A stretch of 64,000 bases of DNA from Dendrobium chrysotoxum (lineage: Eukaryota > Streptophyta > Magnoliopsida > Asparagales > Orchidaceae), in NCBI GenBank assembly GCA_019925795.1, contig CM034300.1, forward strand, positions 69,047,021 through 69,111,020, given 5' to 3'. Shown here in pieces: positions 24,233-35,089 of the stretch (position 1 is the stretch's first letter; each line of letters starts with the position of its first letter). Both the position numbers and the translations under genes were made by a program. Under the pieces are notes generated by a model. The model had not been told where the DNA came from. It did no database searches and was given only the letters and a program-made list of their open reading frames with translations.

Positions 24233-24508
24233 CGCATCGGGTTGGTGGAAGAGAGTTTGTAAGAGTTTCTCTGCCTTGCTGTGGGGGCATAAGGAGAGTC
24301 ACTATTGTTTAGTGCAATATCTTGAGAAGGAGTCTTCAGGGAGTATACATAGGTCATGTTGGACCAAACAACTATAAAATTTAGTATTCTTCAGTTACTT
24401 TTACTTTTTTCGCATTTTTATTTTCTTTTTTTTTTTTAGTGGTTAAAAAATTCTCTGTGACAATCATTTCTATAAGCAACCGCATATTTCAGAATTAGTA
24501 ATTTGATT

Positions 24509-24513
<5 letters not shown>

Positions 24514-24543
<30 letters not shown>

Positions 24544-24617
24544 AAAGAGGTTTTAAAAAATCCAAGAAATTTTAAATAACCAATTCACCCCCCCCCCCCT
24601 CCCCTCCCCTCCCCTCT
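24514..24617. repeat. (AT)n and C-rich low-complexity tracts
   Basis: An (AT)n run at 24514-24541 and a C-run followed by CCCCT repeats at 24588-24617, both inside the LTR. A shorter C-run occurs at the matching place in the truncated 3' LTR (about 25155-25165). Confidence 0.85.
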
Positions 24618-24671
24618 CGGTAAACCTTGGGACAGTTCTATACAGTCTAATAACCTACTTGAACTTTCAAG

Positions 24672-24682
24672 TGGCATCAGAG
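24672..24682 (+). other. Primer binding site (initiator tRNA-Met type)
   Basis: TGGCATCAGAG lies directly after the LTR end GAACTTTCA, one base different from the standard copia primer binding site TGGTATCAGAG. Confidence 0.75.
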
Positions 24683-24727
24683 ACAATTTCAAAAATTAAG
24701 GTTTAGACTATTTTTTGAAAAATAATC

Positions 24728-25108
24728 ATGGCTATGAAAACTGGGATACTGTTGAAGGATATTCGATCATTAGACCACTTTTATTCAATAATATTCCTTT
24801 TGATTTTTTGAAAACTCGCATGTCTATTTTTTTGTAATCACTTGACTATCACATGTGAATGTTAGTACAGGAAGACTAATACTGGATCTACTAGAATTGT
24901 TGATGACATTAGAGTTGAAATACCATTTATTAATTGAACTTTAGAAGAAAGAGAATTAGCACAGTTAAATGCAAAATGTTTAAACGGTTTTTTCTGTGTT
25001 TTGAAATATGAGGATTATATGTGTGTTTTTACTTGCAAAATTGGAAAAAAAAATTGGGATAGACTTTGCATAACTTATGAAGGAACAAATGAGATTTTCA
25101 AAAATATA
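24728..25108 (+). pseudogene. Copia Gag amino-terminal remnant
   Basis: Starts at an ATG (MAMKTGILL), with frameshifts and stops. The recognisable part is LEERELAQLNAKCLNGFFCV, followed by a CKIGKKNWDRL- and YEGTNEI-like block, which matches the Gag pattern of plant Tork/SIRE-type elements (LNAKAMNALFCAL ... W..L...HEGTN). An upstream RPLLFN..P..KTRM-like segment is visible in another frame. The gene stops abruptly where the element joins its 3' LTR tail. Confidence 0.65.
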
Positions 25109-25228
25109 TAAAAAAGATTTTAAAAAATCCAAAAAATTTTAAATAACAAATTCACCCCCCCCCCTCCCTCTTGATTAGCCTTGGGACAATTCTATACAGT
25201 CTAACAACTTACTCGAACTTTCAAGTGG

Positions 25229-25833
25229 TACTCGTACTTTCAGAAGACTGTCCTAAACGATGCATAAATCTATAAATAAAGGATTAAAAGGTAAGCTCAA
25301 TTTATGTAATTTTTTTACACAAGCTCATTTTATAGAAACCTTAGAATTTCTCACAATAAAAATTTTTTTCTTTCTTTTTTTTTTCTCATTTTTGCACAGT
25401 ATAAGTATAATTGGTTGTGATTTAGACATAATTTTGAATTCAATAATAACTTTAATTTTTTAGATGATTTTAAATATAATGAAGATAGAGAGTGAATAAT
25501 ATGATAAAATAATAAAATATAAAGAGATTTATATATAACTAGTAGAATAAAAATCTTATTAGATATGTGATAAAATTTTAAAAAAGCCCTATCATGATGA
25601 AAGTTTGATCACATATCTAATCAATTTTGTTCATGCTGAAAAATTGGTGGTAGTTAAAGAAAGTCATCATCATTATTGTTAGATTCATTTTTGACAATGA
25701 TGAAAATAGAAAGATTCCAATTCTATCATGGAGCCTTTTGGCGTGCAAATTGAGAAGAATTTGGAATTGTTCAACTAATGTCCTATTACTTAATAAGTGG
25801 TGGATTAACTTTTTGTATTAACTTTTTGTCTTA
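25229..25833. other. AT-rich intergenic DNA
   Basis: No gene is recognised; the 67-codon frame at 25260-25463 is Phe/Ile-rich and without a domain. Confidence 0.4.
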
Positions 25834-25941
25834 GGATTCATTTGGGAAAGCTTATTTTACTACTTTTAAAAAAAGGTTTCTAGAATATCATGTTAAAAAG
25901 CTGCTTTAGAAAGCAGTAAGAAAGTTGTCCCAAACGAAGCC
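25834..25941. mobile_element. Tourist-like MITE copy 2 (108 bp)
   Basis: Flanked by TTA on both sides (25831-25833, 25942-25944). The left end is GGATTCATTTGGGAAAGCTT and the right end is GTTGTCCCAAACGAAGCC. The arms contain ACTACTTTTAAAA and GCTTTAGAAAGCAGTAAG. Confidence 0.8.
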
Positions 25942-26653
25942 TTAATTTGGCCAGTAAAACAGTTTCCTCTTTTTCAATCACCACGAATAATGGGAGTTCT
26001 ATATGAGTTTTAAACCAAATCCGAACAATTTATTATATAGACCATACAATTATTTAGATCAACAGGACTCAATTAAACCAAATCGGACCTACTTAGCACA
26101 ATTATCCCAACACAAATCTATCTAACCTAAACCCAAAAAGTAATCAAGAAAATTTTGAGTTGATTTTGAGTTATTTGGGTCAACTCTAACTTGATCTAAA
26201 TGGTTATTGAGTCAACTCAAATTTGAATTTACTTTGACATATCTTATGAAATAGTTATGTGATTTGGCTTCAAAAATAATAATAATAAAAAGATAAATTA
26301 TTTGCCTTATATATTAGAAATTTTTTTCTAGAAAAAATTTATGTTTATATGGCCTAAATTTTTTTTATTAATATGAGCTTTAAAACATATGGATCTATAG
26401 TAAAATAAGTGTAGTACAAAAATAATTTATATTGCACTCATTTTAAAACAGATCTAATAGCTTTAGAGCTCATCTTAAATTTTTTTTGTTAGAATATATT
26501 GACATAAATAATCAACTAATTATTGTGTTTCATGTTATCTTAAAGTAAATTAAAATATTTAAAAATAAGTTTTATTTAAATTTTGATGAACATTTTTTTC
26601 TTTTAAAAGGAGGTCCGACTCTTTGAATGGCAAAGAGCAAAATTCCTAGTGAA

Positions 26654-26762
26654 GGAGAAATTATTTGGTGCGGAAGTGGGGTCATCGGACCGCCACGTGG
26701 CAGCATGGTATTGGAGTCCGGACGTAGAGCTACGTCCGGAGTCCACACTAAATAATTTCTCC
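26654..26762. mobile_element. Small GC-rich foldback element (109 bp)
   Basis: The terminal inverted repeats are GGAGAAATTATTTGGTGCGG (left) and the complement of ACTAAATAATTTCTCC (right), about 20 bases with few mismatches. Inside is a second palindrome, GTCCGGACGTAGAGCTACGTCCGG-like (about 26716-26740), and a CCACGTGG G-box at about 26693. It is much more GC-rich than its surroundings. A clear target-site duplication was not seen. Confidence 0.55.
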
Positions 26763-27038
26763 CGTAAGGCCCTTTGTATATTAATTTCTATGATGTCACT
26801 TCATTTCTTTAATAGCACTATTACCATAATGAAAGCTTGAATTCTATTCTTATCTTCTTGATAAGAGTAGGGTGAAGAAAGCCTATCTATACATTCAAAT
26901 CAATCCCCTTTATCAAATTCTTCCTCATTAAAAAATAAAAAAAATAAAGTATTTAATATTTTTATTTCTTATAGTGTGAGAAGATTGTATTAAAAATGGT
27001 CCTTTTTTAATTATATTTAAATGTGAATTTTACTCTTA

Positions 27039-27227
27039 GGCTTCATTTGAGATAATTTTGTTACTGCTTTGCCTTTTAAACCGCAACCACAGTTTCTGTT
27101 TGTCACTGCTTCTAAAACTTTTAATGCTAGAAAGCTATTTTTTACACTAGCTTTTAAAGAAGCTACTTTCTCCACAGCAGATTTACAATCACCTTTACAA
27201 TAAGCTACAGCTGTTCCAAACGAACCC
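27039..27227. mobile_element. Tourist-like MITE copy 3 (189 bp)
   Basis: Left end GGCTTCATTTGAGATAATTT after TTA (27036-27038); right end AGCTGTTCCAAACGAACCC followed by TCA, a mutated TTA. It has a longer internal hairpin than the other copies (GAAGCTACTTTCTCCACAGC). The 91-codon frame on the minus strand is a by-product. Confidence 0.75.
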
Positions 27228-27823
27228 TCAATAGGACACAATAGAGAAAAAACATTCATGTAGCCGGCCCCATATAGTGAGATAAAAGCCACTTATTTTT
27301 ATTGTTATTATATTTTCTTATAGTATGGGAAGACCATTTAATTTATAGACAAGGAATCAATTATACCTAATAACAAACCAATGCTGAGTAGGTTTTTGTC
27401 ACTTTGTTTAGTTCATTACAAAGCAAGAGGATGATAAGCTCCTATTCTCACAGTGCCCAAACAGTATAATAAATAATAATATTTTATTCATAAAATTTAA
27501 AACCAAAATATTATAATTCCGGTCGGGAGAGTTCTGTCTCTCCTTTTTTGCGACCCGCATTCGAGCGTACTAATTTCTAATTGCGCAAAAAAATTTATAA
27601 TTTTTTACAATTTGCCGAATTTAATCGCAAATTCAGACTAATTGAATTATCAGATTAAAAAAAAAAAAGCAAAGTGATAAAAAAATGAATTGAAATAATA
27701 CTCTGATTGTTTGAATTTTTTTTATAATTAAAAAAAATTGAAAAAAAGTATTTAAATCGATCAATTAAACTCCATAACTTTTAAGAACAATATTAAAAAA
27801 ATATTAAAATTTTGTAATAGGAT
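27228..27823. other. Flanking DNA of the gypsy insertion
   Basis: AT-rich sequence without a gene. Its last 96 bases (27728-27823), ending in the target-site duplication AGGAT, are repeated exactly at 36697-36792 next to the 3' LTR. Confidence 0.7.
27819..27823. repeat. Target-site duplication AGGAT (left)
   Basis: AGGAT immediately precedes the 5' LTR and is found again at 37821-37825 directly after the 3' LTR, proving the outer boundaries of the insertion. Confidence 0.85.
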
Positions 27824-28873
27824 TGATATATCGTCAAAAAATCATCTTGATCGGGCACGAATCTCGAGGAAAAACTAAAGTTGGAAACTTCAAAAATTAT
27901 TTCGGAGACCATTTAAACTCCGATTTCAGCAAACTTATAGTCGAACTGAGCGTCTCGGAAATACAAATCCAACGACACCAAATTCGACTCAATCCGAGCC
28001 CAAGTGAGTCCAAATCAAGTACCCGAAACGCTGTTGGAAGCATCAAACAGCTATTTGAGTTACCAAACGGTCTTCGATTTTGACGAGCTTATAGTCGAAT
28101 CGAGCGGCTCGACGAGACGAATCCAACGAGCCCAAGATCGTAGAATTCTGACATCATTAACACCTTCAAATGCTTGATAAACGGTTCATGATCAAGGGAT
28201 TCAATATCGGCCGTTCATCCGGATCATTCCCTATTTGCCCCTGATCCCTCACATATTTACGGGCTATGCCACTCCAGAAAAACTATAAATAGCCCCTCAT
28301 TTCTCTTAAGAGGGGACCCAAGCCAAGAAGAGAAGAAGAGAAGAAGAGAAGAAGAGGAGAAGAGAAGCCTAGGAGGGAACAGCTCCTCCTCGACCACCGC
28401 CAGAACACCGCCGGAACACCGCCGGAACTCCGCCGGAACACCGCTGGAGCACCACTGAAGCACCACCAGGCGCCCGAGGGACGCCGGAGCTCTGCCCGAC
28501 ACAGGAGCAACGTCGGAATTCTGCCCGACGCCGGAATTCTACCCAACGCCCGAGTGACGCCGGACTTCTTTCCAAGTGACGCCGGAATTCTGTCGGACAC
28601 TCAAGTGACATCGGAACTCTGCTTGTCCTTGTAACTGATACTCATTGTAACCTGATCGTCCTGAATTTAAAGGACGAATCAGCCTCGTGTACTTCAAACG
28701 ACACTAGTGGAACTCTTTCAACTGGGCGTGGCCCCGTGGTTTTTTCCCTTTCCCGGGTTTTCCACGTAAAAATCCTGGTGTTACTATTTCGATTCTGTTT
28801 GTGTGCTGAATATACGTACAACGCTGAGACGGAAAATTAAAATCTATCGCCGCGTATATTTGAGTCCGCAACA
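27824..28873 (+). repeat. 5' LTR (1,050 bp) of the Tat element
   Basis: Starts TGATATATCGTC and ends GTCCGCAACA (TG...CA). U3 contains two related blocks (AAACTTATAGTCGAACTGAG at about 27930 and GAGCTTATAGTCGAATCGAG at about 28084), an internal duplication. A TATA box sits at 28283. Downstream is a purine tract (AGAAGAGAAG repeats, about 28325-28365), then a GC-rich degenerate tract of ACACCGCCGGA words (28380-28620), and a U5 end with a conserved CAACTGGGCGTGGCCCCG segment. Open frames of up to 105 codons on the minus strand of the GC-rich tract are not genes. Confidence 0.92.
28283..28292 (+). promoter_or_regulatory. TATA box of the Tat LTR
   Basis: CTATAAATAG in U3, followed by a purine-rich leader. 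The same box is in the 3' LTR at 37252-37261, and a recognisable version (ATTATAAATAGAC) is in the relic LTR at about 48309. Confidence 0.75.
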
Positions 28874-28876
28874 GTT

Positions 28877-28894
28877 TGGCGCCGTCTGTGGGAA
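28877..28894 (+). other. Primer binding site
   Basis: TGGCGCCGTCTGTGGGAA begins three bases after the LTR end. The TGGCGCCG start fits the 3' end of a plant tRNA-Asp-type primer, and this exact word is typical of Tat-lineage gypsy elements; which tRNA is used is inferred, not shown. Confidence 0.8.
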
Positions 28895-28924
28895 ACTTAT
28901 CCCACAACTTCAAGTATTGCTACG

Positions 28925-30661
28925 ATGGTCAACAAGCGTAGCAGTCGCCTCATAGGAGCCTCCCGCTCTCACTCTCATCAATCCAGAAATCAGTCTATGA
29001 ATCATAGACATCCGATATCTTCCTCTTTATACCCCGGGGGGCAAAACGCACCTGGAGAGGGGACCTCGGGACCCTCCCTAGAAGAGAGAATTCGAAAGAT
29101 GGAAGAATCTCAAAACGAGATCCTACAACTCTTGCGAGAGACTCGACAGCCGACCCTAGCACCTCAGGAGGAGATTCTTCTCCCTCGAGATCCACCCTGT
29201 GTCGAACCTGTTCAGATTGAACATCTTCAGGCTGAGAATCCTCTTCCTCCACCCAGGAGGCGTTCGCAGTCACGTCAAGAGAACGAGCTGGCTGATACAG
29301 CAAGTTCTACCCATCCTCCACACGCAAGTCAGCAATCTCGCCTTCCTCAAGACCTCCCTGAGGAGCTAGCCCAACCTCACATTGCTGAGCTCCCTCGCAA
29401 TGCCCTACGCCACGAACTGCGACGATTAGTCCGGGAGGAATTCCCTATAGGAGGCATAAGGCAACCTCTTCGTCAGTGGGACTTCCAGGAGTCGTCACCC
29501 CAGGCAGAAGCCATTCTTCAACACCCTATTCCGGCTGGCTTTAAGCTGCCAAGCATTGAATCCTATGATGGGACATCCGACCCGTACGAGCACATCGACC
29601 ATTACAGGACCATCATGCATATTCAACGAGCTTCAGATGCACTCCTTTGCCAGGTTTTCCCTGCTACTCTTAAAGGACAAGCTCGAACATGGTTCTATTC
29701 ACTCCCAGCCGGAACGATCCCCACATTTGTCAAATTGGCCAAAGTATTTGTCGAACAGTTCGTAGCCAACCGAAGAATTGCTAAGGATTCTTCTCACCTT
29801 TCTGGGATTCGTCAGAATGAGGGAGAATCATTGAAAGAGTACTTTCAACGGTTTTTTATCGAGGCTCGACAAATCCCAGGAGTAGACCCAGAATTGCTCA
29901 GAGGGGTCTTTCTTGGAGGACTTCGTCCTGGCCCCTTCTATTCGGCACTCATGCGTGATACTGTTCACTCATATGCCGATCTGATCCATCGTGTGGAAGC
30001 ACAGATATCAGCAGATGAGGCAATAAATGCTCACAGAAAATAGTTCGAGCAACCCACTGGAAAGCGCAAGGGAGCACCCGAGATGGATAATTCATCATCA
30101 CAATGGAAAAAGCAAGGGAAGAGCAATCTACCTCCTAGACCCCCACTGCCACGACGAGAACCCCGACGGGAGAAGGAGTACACTCCGCTCAACACATCTC
30201 GAGCAAATATGTTGATGGCGATTCAAGATCAGGACAAAGTGAAGTGGCCGCATCCTTTGAAGCCGAATACAGGAAACCAAGATCAGTACTGCCACTTTCA
30301 TCGTAGTCGTGGCCACACTACTGAATCCTGTAGGCAACTTAAGGAGGAGATTGAAAGACTCATCCGTCAGGGCTATCTTCGACAGTTTATTGGGAATCCA
30401 CCTACCCGAGAAGAAACTCGTCCCACTGGGGGGCAAAATCAACCACAAAGACAGCCAGTGAATAACCGAATAACGGTTGGCGAAATTGAAACAATCGCAG
30501 GAGGCCCCTTATTATCCGACCAAGTCTTTCTAACTGTAGAAGAAAACCCAACTCCAAAAAAGGCTCGTATCGATCATTCCATCACGTTCGATGATTCCGA
30601 CCTGGAAGGAGTAAAAAACCCCCCATCAAGATCCGCTTGTCATAAACGCAGGCATTGGTGA
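28925..30661 (+). pseudogene. Gag of the Tat element (one internal stop, frameshifted end)
   Basis: Capsid and nucleocapsid protein that would package the element RNA. It starts at ATG 28925 (MVNKRSSRLIG). An amino-terminal coiled segment (EERIRKMEESQNEILQLL, about residues 53-70) precedes a disordered Pro/Arg-rich stretch. The Gag core follows at about residues 210-345 (SYDGTSDPYEHIDHYRTIM; ARTWFYSLPAGTIPTF; ESLKEYFQRFFIEARQIPG). A TAG stop at 30041-30043 breaks the frame after AHRK; the same frame continues at once and holds the zinc knuckle CHFHRSRGHTTESC (about 30289-30330). The frame is finally lost just after 30610, where a one-base gain in the A/C run before the protease shifts it to the TGA at 30659-30661. 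In intact relatives gag continues directly into pol. Confidence 0.88.
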
Positions 30662-33600
30662 CCCGTGTTACAATGTCAAAAGAATTCTTGTGGACAACGG
30701 AAGCTCCGTAGATGTCCTATTCTACTCTACTTTCTTCAACATGGGTCTCTCAAGAGAAAAACTTCAACCTGCTGCAGGTCCTTTATATGGATTTGATAAT
30801 CGACCTGTACAAGCAGAAGGAATAATCAGTCTCCCAGTAGTCCTTGGAGAATTTCCTCGACAGAGTACACACTCCATTCAATTCATCATGGTGAAGTCAG
30901 AGTCAGCTTATAACGCCATCTTCGGGAGACCGCTCCAGTCAATTTTTGGGATCATAGCATCCATTCCTCACCTCAAGCTGAAGTTTCATACCCCATCAGG
31001 AGTCGGTGTAGTATGCGGAGATCAACAAATAGCACAGACCTGCTATCTTAGGCAGATCAAGTCTCGTCCGACGATTACCCTGAGCATCGAGGACTTTGAT
31101 CTACGGAGCGAAGATATTCCTCAGAGAGCTTCCCCTGTGGAAGTCCTTACTACTGTATCTATCTCTGAAGAGCATCCTTCAAAGACAGTGCGAATCGGAT
31201 CACTTCTTTCAGATGATGAGAAGAAAAACTTTACAGCTTTTCTACGAGAAAATCAGGATATTTTTACATGGAGTCCAGCAGATATGCCTGGAATTGACCC
31301 CGAAGTGATCGTTCACTCCCTCAAAGTCAATCCAACGTACAAACCGATTATCCAGAAGAAGAGAAACTTTACACCAGATCGCCAGCAAGCAATTGAACAA
31401 GAAGTAGATAAGCTTTTAGAAGCTGGATTCATACGAGAGGTGCACTATCCTACTTGGTTAGCAAATGTTGTCATGGTACGGAAGGGAAGTGGATCTTGGA
31501 GAATGTGTATAGATTACACTGATCTCAATAAAGCTTGCCCAAAGGATAGTTTCCCGCTCCCTCGCATCGATCAATTAGTTGATACCACCTCTGGTCATCA
31601 GATGTTGAGCTTTATGGATGCCTACTCCGGCTACAACCAAATAAAAATGAATCTTGCTGATGAAGAAACAACAGCTTTTCAAATAGACAAAGGATTGTAC
31701 TGCTACCGGGTGATGCCCTTCGGGCTCAAAAATGCTGGAGCAACTTATCAGCGTCTCATGAATAAGGTTTTCAAAAGCCTTATTGGATGTACTATGGAGG
31801 TGTACGTAGACGATATGTTGGTAAAAAGTCTGAAAAAAACCCAACATATCTCTGACCTGAAACAATGTTTCCACTTGTTAAGGCATTACAATATGCGACT
31901 CAACCCCGCTAAATGTGCTTTTGGAGTCGCTTCTGGAAAGTTTTTAGGGTTTATGGTAACCCATAGAGGAATCGAAGCCAATCCGGAGAAGATCAAGGCA
32001 CTAAGGAACATGGTGCCGCCAAAGAACATCAAGGAGGTCCAAAGGCTGAATGAGAGAATTGCGGCACTATCTCGTTTCCTGGCACGTTCAGGAGATAAAT
32101 ATCTGCCCTTCTTCAAGATACTTAGAGGTGCTCGCAGCTCCGGGTTTCAATGGACAGATGAATGTCAAGAAGCCTTTGAACAATTACGAAAGTATTTGGC
32201 ATCCCCGCCACTACTTTCTAAACCAATACCAGGAGAGAGATTGTATTTGTATATGGCTGTATCTATCCAAGCCATTAGTTCGGTTCTGGTCCGAGAAGAA
32301 AATGCTATACAATGTCCTATCTACTATGTTAGTAAGATTTTATCTGAAGTAGAGGGACGTTATCCTTTGGCAGATAAGACAGCATTGGCATTAGTTTATT
32401 CCGCCAGAAAACTACGCCCTTACTTTCAAGCCCATTCAATTGGAGTTTACACGAATCTGCCGCTAAAAAGCATTCTGTAAAAGCCAGAAGCATCAGGCAG
32501 GCTTGTTAAGTGGTCTGTAGAACTCGGAGAATTTGATATCCACTACTTGCCTAGACCTGATATTAAATCTCAAGCACTAGCAGATTTCGTAGTTGAATGC
32601 ACCGTTCCAGTATCTGATGTACAACCGAGTGCTTCACCTTCTTCTCCATGCTGGATGTTGTACGTTGATGGAGCTTCAGGGAGTTCTGGGGCTGGGGCTG
32701 GAATTTTATTAATCTCTCCACAGAAGGTTACCCTTGAGTACGGGCTTCGACTCAAGTTCCCGGCAACCAACAACATAGCAGAATACGAGGCCCTTGTTGC
32801 TGGGTTAAGACTAGCAATTGACTGTGAAGTCCAGAACCTAATAACCCACACTGATTCCCAACTAGTCGCCTCTCAGGTGGAGGGGGATTTTGATATTCAC
32901 AACCCACAATTGGCTCAATATTGTAGCATTGTAAAGCTACTCGTAGCCCGTATAGGGGAGCATCAAATCATACATATCCTCCGAGAACAAAATGCAAGAG
33001 CAGACGCTCTTTCTAAACTTGCTACATCAACAACGGGGGACATCTATAAGAGAAGATGTATCGAGAAAATCCACTTTCCAAGCATTCAGGGTCCATGGGT
33101 CATACAGTCAATTGACGAGCCAAGAGAGATATCTTGGATCGAACCCATCTTGTCTTTTCTGAAAGATGGGGTGCTACCCGAAGATCCTATAGCTGCAATA
33201 CGACTTCGGAGACGAGCTGCAAATTTCACCATTATCAGCAACGAGTTGTATAAGCGCTCCTTCATTGGGCCGTACCTCAAGTGTCTCCCACCATCAGAAG
33301 CTGATTACGCGCTTCGGGAAGTTCATTCAGGAGTATGTGGAGAACATCTGGTAGGAAGAGCGTTAGCTTACAAGATCATGAGACAGGGATTATATTGGCC
33401 TACAATGAAACAGGATGCACTTGAATTCACACAAAAGTGTGAAAACTGTCAACTGCATTCTAACCTCACTCATACACCCGCTCTGGAGCTTGCATCCCTT
33501 CAAAGCCCCTGGCCTTTTGCCTAATGGGGGATTGATATAATGGGACCTTTTCCCATAGCAACTGGACAGCGAAAATTCATTATTTTGGCTATAGATTACT

Positions 33601-34370
33601 TCACCAAATGGGTGGAAGCAGAACCTTTGGCGAAGATTACTGAAGCAAATGCCAAGCAATTTTTATGGAAGAACATAATATGTCGTTTTGGCATTCCCGC
33701 AAAAATCATCACTGATAACGGGACACAATTCACCGGGAAGATCTTTACATTCTTTTGTAGGGATTTTTACATTCAGCTCATTCACACAGCTGTTGCCCAT
33801 CCTCTAACTAATGGGCAAACAGAGGTTATAAACCGAACAATCCTGAAAGGGCTGAAGACACGTCTAGGAAAGGCTGGGGGGCAATGGGCCGAAGAACTCC
33901 CCAATATCCTCTGGGCTTATCGGACCACCGCTAGAACTCCTACAGGAGAAACCCCATATAACCTTTGCTTTGGTACAGAAGCAGTCATACCGGTTGATAT
34001 CGGAGTTCCTAGCCACAGAGTTCAGACTTTCGACTTCAAAAATAACGAGGAGAAGCTTAGAGCAAATTTGGATCTCCTCCCAGAAGTAAGAGATGAAGCC
34101 TCACTCAGAACCGCTGCATACCACCAAAGAGTTGCCCGTCACTACAATCGAAGGGTGAAACCTCGCCCTATCACTATTGGGGACTTAGTACTACGAAGCA
34201 TTGAAGTCGCTGGAAAAGGCCCTCAGCGAAATAAGCTCTCCCCCCTCTGGGAAGGTCCTTATTTGGTAGCGGCTATGGTCAAGCCTAGAACCTTCAAACT
34301 GAAGGATGCTGGTGGAAAAATGCTTCCTCGAACTTGGAATGTGGGCAATCTTCGCAAATATTATCAGTAG
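30624..34370 (+). pseudogene. Pol of the Tat element: protease, RT, two RNase H, integrase
   Basis: One ancestral frame, now broken by stops at 32478-32480 (TAA) and 33522-33524 (TAA). Protease: VDNGSSVDVLF at about 30687-30720. Reverse transcriptase: about 31400-32000, with SWRMCIDYTDLNKACPKD, DAYSGYNQI, the MPFGLKNAGATYQ block and the catalytic YVDD at 31803-31814. First RNase H: about 32230-32480, degenerate; it ends at the first stop. Second RNase H, typical of Tat elements: about 32655-33030 (MLYVDGASGSSGAGAGI; EALVAGLRLAI; THTDSQLV; NARADALSKLA). Integrase: HSGVCGEH...CENCQLH zinc-binding region, then GIDIMGPFP, TDNGTQF at about 33710 and NGQTEV at about 33820 (the D, D, E catalytic residues all present), ending with a basic carboxy-terminal tail (LWEGPYLV). 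Both stops sit where a Gln codon is expected. Confidence 0.9.
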
Positions 34371-35089
34371 GAGTTGATACTGCTATCTGTCTATGTGTTA
34401 TGTTTGTCTTATATTTTATCTTCTCCTGTAGTCATGTTATAAAGTTTTTCGTACATCCCTTATGTGTCGATTATAGAAGAACTTTTTTCTTGTATCCCTA
34501 AGTTATTCTAAGGAACTGCTATCTCATATTACGAAGTAATATGATATTCACTTTGTCGTGCTAATGTTTCTCCTCTCCAAACTCTTTTTCTATGATTCGA
34601 GAAGTACACAATCTATATTGTATCTCAATCACTGAATGATCAATCCCGGGGGGATTTGATCCGACCTCTTCCGCACAGGTTAATGTCATCAAGCAAATGC
34701 TTTGACTAACAACCTCGGATAGGTCAAGTATCCTAGGAGGATATCTTGAATATCAAAATCATTTGATGATCAATCCCAAAGGGAGTTGATCTGACATTTT
34801 TTCCGGACATGTTAAGGGTATCGAGCAAATGCTTTCACTAATAACCCCGGATATGTCAAAATCTTTAAAGAAAAGGAATGCCTCATATTTGTTCAAGTCA
34901 AAAGAGAGCTCACTAAAATCCAAACTGAAGTAAAACTAAGTAAATTTCATTTGCATGTGAGAAAAGAACATCAACAACATCTTTATATATCACTGAACAT
35001 CAAGTACACCAGATAGAAACATCAACATCGAGCATATATACAAGCACTAGAAAGACAGCAAAGAGATACAAAACTACATCAAAGACACC
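34371..35089. other. Non-coding spacer between integrase and the antisense ORF
   Basis: It contains a tandem duplication with a 129-bp period: the segment from 34628 (ATGATCAATCCCGGGGGG) to about 34737 is repeated in diverged form from 34757 (ATGATCAATCCCAAAGGG) to about 34862. No open frame. Function is unknown; such spacers are usual between integrase and the antisense gene in Tat elements. Confidence 0.6.

Larger units (their letters stand above)
23100..25228 (+). mobile_element. Internally deleted Ty1/copia element with a repeat-rich LTR
   Basis: Left to right: an LTR (start uncertain, about 23.1 kb, end 24669) with two tandem arrays and a TATA box, a primer binding site, the first part of gag, and then directly a copy of only the last ~120 bp of the LTR (about 25109-25228). 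The two LTR ends share AAAAAATCCAAGAAATTTTAAATAAC-type sequence, a long C-run, CTTGGGACAGTTCTATACAG and a terminal GAACTTTCA. Everything between early gag and the end of the 3' LTR has been deleted, apparently through the AAAATATATA words present at both breakpoints. Confidence 0.7.

Noticed and set aside
28257..28611. Overlapping minus-strand open frames of 80-105 codons rich in Arg, Ser and Pro
   Set aside because: They are all readings of the GC-rich degenerate tract in the Tat LTR and recur in the 3' LTR with indels that shift frames; not genes.
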